Below, piece after piece: positions 6,897 through 14,842 of a stretch of 17,933 nucleotides of DNA. Under the pieces are notes generated by a model. The model was not told the origin of the DNA. It did not search any database and worked only from the letters and a program-made list of their open reading frames with translations. Location of the stretch: contig CABUJL010000030.1 in NCBI GenBank assembly GCA_902491915.1, positions 1 through 17,933 of the forward strand, read 5' to 3'. The position numbers and the translations under genes are program-made. The DNA comes from an uncultured Collinsella sp. (GTDB taxonomy: Bacteria; Actinomycetota; Coriobacteriia; Coriobacteriales; Coriobacteriaceae). Every line of letters starts with the position of its first letter. Positions within the stretch are counted from its first letter, which is position 1.

Positions 6897-8552
6897 TCAG
6901 CATTTACCCTGGTACATGCTGCCTAAATCCACTACCCCTTCTACCGCGCCGACCATCTCGTCATCGTGAGAGACAATGATGATCAGCTGGCTTTGCTTGT
7001 TGCGCTTAACATAGGCCGCAAGCTCGGCGCGGCTTACAGCGTCTAACCCAGTCGTGGGCTCGTCGAGCACCAAAACTGACGACTTGCGTGAAAGCGCCGA
7101 CCATAAGTACACGCGGCGCAACTCACCGCCCGAAAGCGCGGAGCAACGTTTCCCGAGCAACTCCTTCACGCTGTTTTCCAGCGAAGGTAGGTCATCTACA
7201 CCCCGGTGATAGGGAGAAAAGGGCGTGTCGAAATACTCTAACAGCTCTTTCACCGTTTCGTCCGGCGCGAAGCACGACTGTGGGCAGCACGATATCTCTC
7301 TCGCACGTATGTAATCCAAGTCGCATTCTTCGATTGGCACACCGTTGTATTTTACTTTGCCTTTTGATGAATATAGCCCGAGCATCAAGTAAAGAAGCGA
7401 TGTCTTGCCCCTTCCGTTCTCCCCAACTATGCAATATGTACCAGGACCGGAAAACTTGAAAGAAAACCCGCCGAGGACCCCTCGGACAGATCCGTCTGGA
7501 AGGGCAACCGAGAATTCCAAATCAGATACCGAAATGTCATTTATTCCATCAAGTTTCGCCAAATCGGTCCGATTCCACCCCGATCTCGCCTTTTCCCTCG
7601 TCGCGATAGCCGTCCTATCCCATGATGCTTTGGCGTCCTGATAGGATTTGAACAATGACATCATACTTTTCAAAGTCTTAAAGAGAACCGCGAAGTATGT
7701 ACCGATGATAGTGTACTCGCCTATTGACATAGTTCCGTTAATGATTCGTACTCCGGAAACAACAAGTATCACCGCTTGAAACAACGCTGCGAAAAGACCA
7801 TCGAGCGATGTCAGAGAATATGATAGCTTTCCGGAGCGCAAAACTTTGGGAAAATAGCTCTTAAACCCAGCGTCGAGCGCTTGTTCGCTCTTGCCGTACG
7901 AAGATGCCAGTTGAATGTTGAGAATCTGATTAAGCTGCGATGCAATTGCGGCGTAAAAGGCGCTGTCCGCCTCTTTCTTCTCATACGTGACCCTATACAA
8001 AAGTTTCCTCAACCCAGTAATTACACAGAAATACACGATGAGGAGAATGATGGAAAACACCGCGAGAGTTGAATCAATTGACCATATGATAAGCAATACG
8101 ATGGGAATAGCTACAATGGACAGCGGCGCACTGATGAAATTCGCCAAAACGAAGGATGAGACCACGCTGGAGTCGGAAATAATCCGTTGCGTTGTATAGG
8201 CTGGATCGATGGTCCGACTCACCAAGTAATCGTCTCTTTCAAAACGCAAGACGGCCTCCCTGAGAAGATCAAAGGAAAGTCTCGTGCTTATGCGAATGGA
8301 AAGTGTTCCTGCAAAATAAGTAAAGAGGGTGGAGAAAACTCCTATTGACGCAACCAGGAGTGCGAAGAGTGCGGCGTCTCTTTCGCTGCGGTTACCGAGA
8401 AGAAAATCTAAAAATTTTCCGTTCACGTATGGCATGGCATAGGAGAGAGCGGTTCCAATCACCGTGATAGCAATGAAGACGAAAGCCCCTTTTGCTCTGA
8501 TGAACCTCGAGAGAACGCATCGAATCAAGGAAGGCCCCAATCTACCCGCCAC
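6897..8552 (-). CDS. ABC transporter, fused membrane and ATPase domains (probable peptide exporter)
   Basis: This 551-residue half-transporter of the exporter type acts in the cytoplasmic membrane as a dimer. Residues ~15-320 are a six-helix transmembrane domain, for example SFVLANFISAPLSIVAIPIV. The ATPase domain shows Walker A GENGRGKT (~376-383), Q-loop CCPQS, signature LSGGE (~471), Walker B VLVLDEP (~493-499) and H-loop IIIVSHD (~526). No C39 peptidase domain precedes the membrane part, so leader removal needs another protease. The frame begins at GTG 8552 right after an in-frame stop. No good ribosome-binding site is visible there, and TTG 8540 is an alternative start. It converges on the precursor operon, which makes it the likely exporter of the modified peptides. 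Composition is AT-richer than the flanking chromosome. Confidence 0.9.
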   Translation of the reverse strand: MAGRLGPSLIRCVLSRFIRAKGAFVFIAITVIGTALSYAMPYVNGKFLDFLLGNRSERDAALFALLVASIGVFSTLFTYFAGTLSIRISTRLSFDLLREAVLRFERDDYLVSRTIDPAYTTQRIISDSSVVSSFVLANFISAPLSIVAIPIVLLIIWSIDSTLAVFSIILLIVYFCVITGLRKLLYRVTYEKKEADSAFYAAIASQLNQILNIQLASSYGKSEQALDAGFKSYFPKVLRSGKLSYSLTSLDGLFAALFQAVILVVSGVRIINGTMSIGEYTIIGTYFAVLFKTLKSMMSLFKSYQDAKASWDRTAIATREKARSGWNRTDLAKLDGINDISVSDLEFSVALPDGSVRGVLGGFSFKFSGPGTYCIVGENGRGKTSLLYLMLGLYSSKGKVKYNGVPIEECDLDYIRAREISCCPQSCFAPDETVKELLEYFDTPFSPYHRGVDDLPSLENSVKELLGKRCSALSGGELRRVYLWSALSRKSSVLVLDEPTTGLDAVSRAELAAYVKRNKQSQLIIIVSHDDEMVGAVEGVVDLGSMYQGKC

Positions 8553-8697
8553 AAAACATCAATCACTGATACCTTACACCTCAACACAACAGGAGCGAAG
8601 ATTTGCCAATGAGACTGCTTTAAGATTGCCTTGGGCCAATACGGTCTCAAGCTCTTCCTACAAGAGAGTCGGAATCGGACATCTCCTCCGACGAATC

Positions 8698-8743
8698 TGG
8701 CAATCGGGCGATTGAAATATCTTTTTCAACCGCCCGATTGCCA
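8698..8743. repeat. 19-bp inverted repeat upstream of the exporter gene
   Basis: TGGCAATCGGGCGATTGAA pairs with TTCAACCGCCCGATTGCCA around an 8-base loop, with a single A/C mismatch. Neither strand has a T-run after the stem, so a simple terminator is unlikely. It lies between the decayed methyltransferase and the exporter start. It may be a leader structure for the exporter or a small mobile repeat. Confidence 0.7.
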
Positions 8744-8830
8744 CAATAGATTGGAGCGTCCGCCCGCAAACGACCTCGTTTTACACCCACCAAATCCTTT
8801 GCCTTTTGTCGCCTAGACTAGAAAAATCGC

Positions 8831-9710
8831 TCATAATAACGCAACCAGCCTGCTCGCTTGAAGAAACCTAAGCCCGTAATGTAGATGTGCAAACTTCCGG
8901 ACGCCTTGCGCGGCATAGCGCGTATAAACTTCGTCAACCGCCTCAGAAATACCTGAGTATCGCGCCAGGGCAAAAGCATACGACGTCGCCGCCATATCCC
9001 GCACCCATTCGGAACGCGGACTAATTGAATAGCTGCACAGTATCATCATACATGCATCTAGACCTGATTCCCCAAGTAGCCGACGTATTGATGCGAGCAT
9101 CGTGGGTCGCCCCTGCGCCATCGTCGTCACCCCTATTAGCAGTATTTAGTGTTTTCCTCTAAATGCGTATCGCCACCCTTAAGAATATGAAGTGTTATAT
9201 CCAGACCCGATTGTCCCCCATCCCCAACGAAGGGATAAGGAATCTCATCCGGAATCGGCAGTAACGGAGGATTCACAACGACAAGCGAAAAACATGAGTC
9301 ATCTCACAGAGGGGAGTAAAGGCTCCCCTCAAGCACCCTAGTTTCGCCATCCAAAGAGTTGATGGCAGTGTTCTTCTTACAAAGGTCGACAACAAAAGGG
9401 TTGATTTCTACAGATGTTACATCCATGCCACAGTTGGTAAGTATCAGGCCCTGTATTCTGGGGCCAGAACACAAATCGAGAGCCTTCCGTGCGCTCTGCG
9501 GTGTAAGGCGCCAATCTCAGCAAATCTGTCCCACAATACTGCGCTGAAGAACAAGACGGGACCCCTGAGCCAAACTCCCCTATACCTTTTTAAGGCTAAG
9601 ACAGGCAAGTTCACGCACCCGGCATATTCCAGAATAACATCCTATTGTTTTAGATGCTCTACAAGCATGAACAGCCGCGAATCGGAAAGATCTTCTAGTT
9701 TCGCCCCGAC
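8831..9710 (-). pseudogene. Class I SAM-dependent methyltransferase, multiply disrupted and 5'-truncated
   Basis: Reading the minus strand across three frames reconstructs about 290 residues of one protein. Seen in order are DLSDSRLFMLVEHLK, YRGVWLRGPVLFF, WDRFAEIGA, TPQSARKALDLCSGPRIQGL (SAM-binding motif I), VTSVEINPFVVDLCKKN (motif II), LVVVNPPLLPIPDEIPYPFV (catalytic NPP motif), LLIGVTTMAQGRP, and a C-terminal part ending LQASRLVALL. Lesions are TAG at 9642-9644, a frameshift near 9505, TGA at 9304-9306 and a 1-base loss near 9144. The 5' end is missing because the frame runs straight into the direct repeat at 9711. The 99-codon open frame 8831-9130 is only the C-terminal piece. NPP motifs occur in methyltransferases acting on amide or amino nitrogens; the substrate cannot be told. 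It was probably part of the donor's locus. Confidence 0.85.
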
Positions 9711-10243
9711 TGACCGCCAAGAGCCAAAATGGCCTCTCCATCCCCAGGCGACCGGCTCTGGCGCGCCAAGGAGTGTCCCCAGCCGGCAGAGAAAAGGAAC
9801 GTCCCTATCTGCCGGCTAGAGGGCACCGAAGAGAATGGCGTAGGTAGTGGATTCGCCGAGCTTGAGCTCGTCGCCGGGATTGAGTTGGGCGGAACGGCCG
9901 GGCTCGACCTGAATGCAGACGCGCGTGGCCCCGTTTACCACCACGGTTCCGTTGGTGGACGACAAGTCCTCGACGTGCCAGATATTTTGAGCATCGCACC
10001 AGATATGGGCATGGCGGGCCGAGACATCGTCGCCGACGTCGGTAATATCGCCCTCACCAGTGGCCAGCGCGCCAATCTCAACACCCTGCTCACTCGGCTG
10101 AATCCAGCGCGGGGCGCTCACGACAAAACTGTTTTGCACGCGCAGCAAGCCCAAGGGGTGCGCCGGGGCGGGTTCGCGTTCGCCCGCAGTCAGCGACATG
10201 CCAAGCGAACGCGGCGTGGATGTGCCTCCGCCACAGGTCGCGT
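9711..10243. repeat. Direct repeat copy B (uninterrupted)
   Basis: This copy contains the downstream region and the last ~140 codons of the intact FHA gene. It corresponds to 1418-1501 joined to 3058-3500. It supplies the empty site that defines the IS boundaries. The left edge at ~9711 cuts the methyltransferase. To the right, the sequence continues into the complete FHA gene. Confidence 0.88.
9781..9817. repeat. 10-bp inverted repeat at the FHA gene end (IS target structure)
   Basis: AGCCGGCAGA (9781-9790) and TCTGCCGGCT (9808-9817) form a perfect stem with a 17-base loop that overlaps the FHA stop codon. There is no T-run after it on the minus strand, so it is a poor terminator. In repeat copy A the same stem (1492-1499 and 3075-3082) has the insertion sequence in its loop. 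The surrounding GTGTCCCC and GGAACGTCCC strings look like a dispersed repeat family. Confidence 0.8.
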
Positions 10244-10754
10244 GCGCGTAGTCGATGGCATAGTTCACCGAGGACCGCACATCCGCCGAACAACCGACGG
10301 CGACAAACAGCACCAGCACGGCCTCGGCGCGCTCGGCGGGCATGAGTTCCGCCGCCTGGGACAGGCGATCGAGCGCGTTGCGATAGAGATTCGTGTCCTG
10401 GTGGCACTCTTCGAGCGCGCGTACCATCGGTTCACCTGCAGGACCGCACACCATATTGATCACAGCCGTGGAGTCCATGGGATTGCGCTGGCGCAGGGCC
10501 AGTTGCGACATAATACGCGCAGCCGAGGTACCGTATTCGGCAAAGTAGCGCTGCTGAAGCGTGCCGACCGGCGCGCGAACGATAAAGCGGGAAACCCAAG
10601 AGCGATCGGCGGCTCGGCTCTGCGGGCTGCGGCCGTCGGCGAGCGGACGGGACGAAAGCACCAAGCCGCACAGCTCGATATGGCTCAGATGCGCCGCGCG
10701 CTTAAAGATGTCAAACATGGCCCCGCATGGGGTGAGCTCAACTTGAGATGCCAT
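9816..10754 (-). CDS. FHA-domain protein
   Basis: This 312-residue cytoplasmic protein should read out phosphothreonine marks set by the kinase encoded just before it. The FHA domain occupies roughly residues 210-305. Its core is VSARHAHIWCD and DLSSTNGTVVVNG, holding the Ser, Arg, His and Asn residues that bind phosphopeptide. The first ~180 residues form a mostly helical region with several cysteines that I do not recognise. ATG 10754 has AAGGAGG eight bases upstream and lies three bases after the kinase stop codon, so the two are translated together. The 3' end is duplicated at 3082-3504. No signal peptide or membrane segment is visible. Confidence 0.88.
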   Translation of the reverse strand: MASQVELTPCGAMFDIFKRAAHLSHIELCGLVLSSRPLADGRSPQSRAADRSWVSRFIVRAPVGTLQQRYFAEYGTSAARIMSQLALRQRNPMDSTAVINMVCGPAGEPMVRALEECHQDTNLYRNALDRLSQAAELMPAERAEAVLVLFVAVGCSADVRSSVNYAIDYAHATCGGGTSTPRSLGMSLTAGEREPAPAHPLGLLRVQNSFVVSAPRWIQPSEQGVEIGALATGEGDITDVGDDVSARHAHIWCDAQNIWHVEDLSSTNGTVVVNGATRVCIQVEPGRSAQLNPGDELKLGESTTYAILFGAL

Positions 10755-10757
10755 GAC

Positions 10758-12602
10758 CTAGGCCTCCTTGGTCGTAGAAATAGAATCGGACGATACTTCG
10801 ACAGGTCCGCCAAAAGTACGGGCAGCTGCGGCTCCACCGGCAAGCGGAGTCGCCATCTGGGCTTTTGTGCGTCGTGGTGCCGAAACGGGAAGTTCAAAGG
10901 CAAAGCCCATCGCAAGCAAAAACCACGTAAGCGTATAGGTTGCAACCAGAGCGGCAACAAGGCCGCCCATCACGGCGCGTTGGGAAAATACGCTACATGC
11001 AGCCACAACCAGCACCGGAACCTCGCAGGCAGAAAGCGCAAGCACACCCTGCAGGAACCCCGAGCGCCGATTGCGCGCAAGTGCCCCCGCGGTAACGCCG
11101 GCTATGCCTGGCAGCGCCAACGCCAGTGCGGCAATAATACTCGGTAGCGACCCAGACCACACGAGCGATCCCAAAGTCGCCGTCACGCGGGCGCCCGACG
11201 CCAGCAGCGCGGCCGAAACCACGACCACAGCCCAAACCACGCCACAGACGACCGTCGCGCCGACCATCAGCGCGCGACGAACCGCGCGGCCAGACGCATC
11301 CATGGGGCACGGCGTGAGCGGCTCGCCGCGAAGCGAACGACCGACATTTTGCGCATAGTGGTCACAAAACGCCGAGAGCGCCGCCTCGACCGCCGCCGGC
11401 TCGGGACGATCTTTTTGATGACTGGACAGACAGGCCATCACCACGTCGAACAGCTGGGCATCGACAAACGCCAGCGCATCGCGTAGCTCTTCGGAATCCG
11501 GCTCAAGCCCCAGCTGCTGGGCCTGCTCGGCCGCGGCGAGCGCCACATCGGGCTCACGACGAAGCAGCTGAGTCAAATCACAACCGGGCGCATGGGCACC
11601 AATGGGATAGTCGGGCCGTGTGTCCGTCTTGAGACGGTAGGGGCTGGCAATGTCGCGCGTCTTTTTGCGCGAACCCGAGGTGCCCGAAGTGCTCGGCGCG
11701 GCTTCGTATGGCACGACGCCGGCAATGAGCTCGTAAACCGTGCTTGCCGCGGCATAGACGTCAATCGCCGGCGACATACGCAAAGCGCGCAGGTCGGGAA
11801 TATCGTCGGTGAGCATCTCGGGCGGGGCATAGGCAACCGTCGCGCGACGCAGCGTGGCATAACGCTCCGTAAACGACGCCTTGCCGCCGGTACCGGCCAC
11901 GGCCGACGCAGGCTCAAGCGCCAGCGACGAGCCAAAGTCGATCAGGCACAGGTCAAAGGTGCCCTCGGCAAGCTGTCGGTCAAGCGGCAGGCGCGCCGTA
12001 CGCACCATAATATTAGCGGGCGAGATATCGCGATGGACAAAGCCCTCGCCCACCAGGCTCATACGGCAGAGCAGATCGAACAGGTCGCGACCCAGACGCG
12101 CCGCCACAAGCGGCGATAGGCGTCCGGCATCGTCCACGGCGAGTCGCGAGCGCAAGCGGGCGAGCGTCTCGCCCTCGACCCATTCCATGACAATTGCAGG
12201 CACACCGTCAACCTCGCCCCAGCCATAGAGGCGGGGAAAGCCCTTAAGGCCCGAAAGGGCGCGATGGCATTCATATTCCTCGCGAAATGCCGCTTTGAAC
12301 TTGGCGACCAGCGACTCATGGGCGGCATCGTCGTCAAACTCATCGCGCGTCGGCAAGATGAGCTGTTTGAGTGCTACGTCCTCGCCTTGGGCGTTGACAG
12401 CACGCGTCACGCGACCGATACCGCCACGGCGCATGGTGGCATCGTCGGCAAACAGTATCGTAAAACGACGCAGATAGGCAGGCAGTTCGTCCTGACCGAG
12501 CGCAATGGCCGGCTCAAACCCGTCGACACGCGCCAGGCGCAGGCCGACCATGGGATCGCGACCGAGCGATTGTGGTGTGGTGGATGCAAGATCGGTCATC
12601 AT
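10758..12602 (-). CDS. Membrane-anchored Ser/Thr protein kinase
   Basis: This is a 614-residue Hanks-type kinase with the catalytic domain in the first ~420 residues. Seen are the glycine loop MRRGGIGRV (57-65), the ATP-binding lysine in ALKQ (K79), the catalytic loop HRDISPANIM (~190), the DFG motif in LIDFGSS (~219), a YAPPEML activation-segment end, and IDVYAAASTVYELIAGVVPY. About residues 445-600 contain four to five hydrophobic helices, for example VVCGVVWAVVVVSAALLA and IIAALALALPGIAGVTAGAL. The C-terminus is therefore embedded in the membrane and no PASTA repeats follow. Its start ATG (12602) overlaps the upstream gene's stop in ATGATGA, showing translational coupling. A likely substrate reader is the adjacent FHA protein. 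Confidence 0.92.
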   Translation of the reverse strand: MMTDLASTTPQSLGRDPMVGLRLARVDGFEPAIALGQDELPAYLRRFTILFADDATMRRGGIGRVTRAVNAQGEDVALKQLILPTRDEFDDDAAHESLVAKFKAAFREEYECHRALSGLKGFPRLYGWGEVDGVPAIVMEWVEGETLARLRSRLAVDDAGRLSPLVAARLGRDLFDLLCRMSLVGEGFVHRDISPANIMVRTARLPLDRQLAEGTFDLCLIDFGSSLALEPASAVAGTGGKASFTERYATLRRATVAYAPPEMLTDDIPDLRALRMSPAIDVYAAASTVYELIAGVVPYEAAPSTSGTSGSRKKTRDIASPYRLKTDTRPDYPIGAHAPGCDLTQLLRREPDVALAAAEQAQQLGLEPDSEELRDALAFVDAQLFDVVMACLSSHQKDRPEPAAVEAALSAFCDHYAQNVGRSLRGEPLTPCPMDASGRAVRRALMVGATVVCGVVWAVVVVSAALLASGARVTATLGSLVWSGSLPSIIAALALALPGIAGVTAGALARNRRSGFLQGVLALSACEVPVLVVAACSVFSQRAVMGGLVAALVATYTLTWFLLAMGFAFELPVSAPRRTKAQMATPLAGGAAAARTFGGPVEVSSDSISTTKEA

Positions 12603-13504
12603 AGGGCAAGCGCCGCCACGTTATTGTTGAAGTTACCGAGCGCGACGTCATCATCGCCGTAATGGCCGACCCATTGACATAGGTTGGTGTAACAGCCCCA
12701 CAGATTGGCATACTGCTGATACCACTTTGACCGGGGCGAGAATGTCTGACGACCGAACTCAGCTCGAATAACAAACATCTCCCCGACCAGGCTGTCGCAC
12801 GGTCTGGGATCTCCCGTAGAGTTATAGGTCGAGACCACGTCATTGGCACGAGAAACATAGCCGTCGAGCATGTTGTACTTGGTCACAAGCCAACTGTGAA
12901 TGCTCTCTTCCTCAGCAGCGGAAAGGCCACCGGAGTTTGCATCGTTGTCAGTGTTGCCGCCCGTCGAGCCGCCGTTTCCAGACCCTCCGGTAGAGGAACC
13001 CGACCCAGAGCCGCCGCCCGAACTCGATGAATCCGAGCCGGAGCCAGAAGTATCCGAGCTACCGGGCTTTCCGGACTGCTGGGCGTCCTGCTCCTTCTGC
13101 TGCTCGACCTTATTCACCGTTGCCGCCACGCTATTGTTGGACAACCGATCGATGATCTTGGTGTTGGTGAGCACGATGGTTTTGCCATTGGCAAGCGTAA
13201 CTTCGTTGTCCGGGGCCTCGGCGCCATCCGCATCGTCGGTGCCAAACACAATATGCGCGACCACACTTGCCCAAGCATATCCAGTCGTGGTGCCCAGATC
13301 ACTTTTGACCTCATGCCCCACGCGCGGCTCGCGTGCGGCATGCGCCTGCATCATGGACGGCACGGTCATGCCATAGGCAGAAACGCCAGCTATGACCAGC
13401 ACCAGCGAGCACGACAGCAGTGCGTACGCCCGCGGTGCCAAGCCCAGTCGGCGTCGCATGCGCACCGCGGCGCCGCGCTTTATCTGAGTGCCACCGGGCC
13501 GCAT
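12599..13504 (-). CDS. Membrane-anchored Ser/Gly-rich extracytoplasmic protein
   Basis: I do not recognise a family for this 301-residue protein. A basic N-terminus (RMRRRLGLAPR) is followed by one hydrophobic segment (residues ~23-43, ALLSCSLVLVIAGVSAYG). The rest is probably outside the membrane. It has a mixed domain of ~90 residues, a low-complexity Gly/Ser linker (~residues 145-190) and a C-terminal domain of ~110 residues with paired Trp and Cys (WGCYTNLCQW). I chose ATG 13504 because GGAGGAG lies five bases upstream. The frame is open further to 13597, but that would include a terminator hairpin inside the gene. It is the first gene of the kinase/FHA operon and could be the sensor or a substrate; this is inference from position. 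Confidence 0.8.
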   Translation of the reverse strand: MRPGGTQIKRGAAVRMRRRLGLAPRAYALLSCSLVLVIAGVSAYGMTVPSMMQAHAAREPRVGHEVKSDLGTTTGYAWASVVAHIVFGTDDADGAEAPDNEVTLANGKTIVLTNTKIIDRLSNNSVAATVNKVEQQKEQDAQQSGKPGSSDTSGSGSDSSSSGGGSGSGSSTGGSGNGGSTGGNTDNDANSGGLSAAEEESIHSWLVTKYNMLDGYVSRANDVVSTYNSTGDPRPCDSLVGEMFVIRAEFGRQTFSPRSKWYQQYANLWGCYTNLCQWVGHYGDDDVALGNFNNNVAALAL

Positions 13505-13518
13505 GCGTTCTCCTCCAA

Positions 13519-13544
13519 CAAAAACACGCCGCTCGGGAGCGGCG
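13519..13544 (-). terminator. Terminator hairpin just before the kinase operon
   Basis: On the minus strand CGCCGCT-CCCG-AGCGGCG is followed by TGTTTTTG. It ends minus-strand transcripts coming from recR. It lies only ~14 bases upstream of the first gene of the kinase operon. Confidence 0.8.
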
Positions 13545-13566
13545 CATTCATTCGAATCCATATTTG

Positions 13567-13597
13567 AGTGTATCAGCGAACCCAAAAGGTTGCGCAA
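13567..13597 (-). promoter_or_regulatory. Weak candidate promoter for the kinase operon
   Basis: On the minus strand TTGCGC (13592-13597) and TACACT (13567-13572) are 19 bases apart, a long but tolerated spacing. Transcription from here would start with the terminator hairpin in the leader. Confidence 0.25.
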
Positions 13598-13682
13598 CGA
13601 ATGGGCAAATTAAGGATGCGAGCGGAAGCATCCATGCGATAAGCGGATACGAAGCATCTTTGTTGCACAACAAACTCACAGT

Positions 13683-13712
13683 CGCACGGGGAAATTATGG
13701 CTACCCCGTGCG
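13683..13712 (-). terminator. Hairpin downstream of recR
   Basis: CGCACGGGG and CCCCGTGCG form a perfect 9-bp stem with a 12-base loop, 38 bases past the recR stop. The following bases (ACTGTGAGTTTGTTG on the minus strand) are only weakly T-rich, so termination here may be partial. Confidence 0.5.
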
Positions 13713-13749
13713 TCGCGAGGAGAACATACGGCAGGGGCAGGCTCGCCAC

Positions 13750-14346
13750 CTAAATCGCGCGACGGGCCTCGATGGCGCGGCCAAGCGTAAGCTCGTCGGC
13801 ATACTCCAGGTCGCCGCCCACGGGCAGGCCGCTCGCCAGACGCGATACCTCGACGCCCAGCGGCTTGATAGTGCGGGCCAGATAGCTCGCCGTGGTCTCG
13901 CCCTCAATATTGGGGTTGGTGGCGATGATGACCTCGTGGATGTCCTCGTGGCCCAGACGCGCCAGCAGCTCGCGGATGTGCAACTGCTCGGGACCTATCT
14001 TGTCCATGGGGCTGATCACGCCGCCCAGCACATGGTACAGGCCATGGTAGCTGCCCGTGCGCTCGATTGCCTGGACGTCGCGCGGCTCGCCCACCACGCA
14101 AATACGAGTTGTGTCGCGCATCGAATCCTGACAGATGGAGCACTCGTCGGCCGTGGCGTAGTTAAAGCAACGGCTGCAAAAGTGGACCTCCTGCTTAACC
14201 TCCAGGATGGCCTCGGCCAGGCGGCGGGCCTCCTCGGCATCGGCCTCGAGCAGGTAATAGGCGATGCGCTGGGCCGACTTGGGACCAATGCCCGGCAGAC
14301 GGCCCAGCTCATCGAGCAGTTTTTGCAGACTGTGGTTGGCACTCAT
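13750..14346 (-). CDS. recR: Recombination protein RecR
   Basis: RecR forms a ring-shaped clamp that helps RecO and RecF load RecA at single-strand gaps. The 198 residues match the normal family length. An N-terminal helix-hairpin-helix region ([20 protein letters not shown]) is followed by a four-cysteine zinc motif (CSRC...CSIC, about residues 57-72). Next is a Toprim domain starting [15 protein letters not shown], with the typical [16 protein letters not shown] and ATNPNIEGE segments. It starts 13 bases after the ybaB stop codon, so the two are one operon. The ATG has only a weak ribosome-binding site, consistent with coupling to ybaB. Confidence 0.97.
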   Translation of the reverse strand: MSANHSLQKLLDELGRLPGIGPKSAQRIAYYLLEADAEEARRLAEAILEVKQEVHFCSRCFNYATADECSICQDSMRDTTRICVVGEPRDVQAIERTGSYHGLYHVLGGVISPMDKIGPEQLHIRELLARLGHEDIHEVIIATNPNIEGETTASYLARTIKPLGVEVSRLASGLPVGGDLEYADELTLGRAIEARRAI

Positions 14347-14359
14347 ATATATGCGTGTC

Positions 14360-14680
14360 TTAGAACGGCATGCCCGGGATGTTGAGGCCGCCGGTGATGG
14401 CGCCCATCTGCTTGTTGGCGAGCTCGTTGACGCCGCGGACGGCCTCGTTGACGGCAGCCATGATCATATCCTGCAGCATATCGACGTCCTCGGGATCGAG
14501 CGCATCGGGATCGATGGTGAGGTTGACGAGCTCCATCTCGCCGTTAACGGTCACCTTGACCATGCCGCCGCCGGCAGAGGCGTCGACGGTCTGGGACTTG
14601 AGGTTCTCCTGCGCGGCGGCAAGCTGCTCCTGCATCTTGCGAGCCTGCTTCATCATCTGCTGCATGTTCATACCGGCCAT
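14360..14680 (-). CDS. ybaB: YbaB/EbfC family nucleoid-associated protein
   Basis: This is a 106-residue DNA-binding protein of the YbaB/EbfC family, normally encoded between dnaX and recR. It begins [20 protein letters not shown], the characteristic Met/Gln-rich helix. It continues with the conserved [18 protein letters not shown] beta-sheet region and a C-terminal helix ([13 protein letters not shown]). An AAAGGAG site precedes the ATG. The upstream neighbour on the same strand should be dnaX, but 834 bases containing an opposite-strand gene separate them. It must therefore have its own promoter or rely on long read-through. Confidence 0.96.
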   Translation of the reverse strand: MAGMNMQQMMKQARKMQEQLAAAQENLKSQTVDASAGGGMVKVTVNGEMELVNLTIDPDALDPEDVDMLQDMIMAAVNEAVRGVNELANKQMGAITGGLNIPGMPF

Positions 14681-14842
14681 GATGGCTCCTTTACGTGCGG
14701 CCGCACGCCGAGCTGCAAGGGCAGCCGGAGCACGGCAGGACTTTCAAACTCAAAAATCGTACCACGGCGCGCGGCGAGAAAGCGGAGCGGACGTGTTACC
14801 TCAGTCGATATACATGTCCTGGAGCGTGATGCGCCCCCAAGA

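Noticed and set aside
8831..9130. 99-codon minus-strand frame as an independent small gene
   Set aside because: It continues the methyltransferase reading after a one-base frameshift near 9144. Its ATG is an internal methionine.
9729..11147. 472-codon plus-strand frame
   Set aside because: It is antisense to the FHA and kinase genes and has no recognisable domain. The minus-strand genes have proper starts and motifs.
13505..13597. Extended N-terminus (31 more codons) for the Ser/Gly-rich protein
   Set aside because: It would translate through the terminator hairpin and lacks a ribosome-binding site. ATG 13504 has GGAGGAG.
13420..14385. 321-codon plus-strand frame
   Set aside because: It is antisense to recR and crosses the terminator region; recR is unambiguous.
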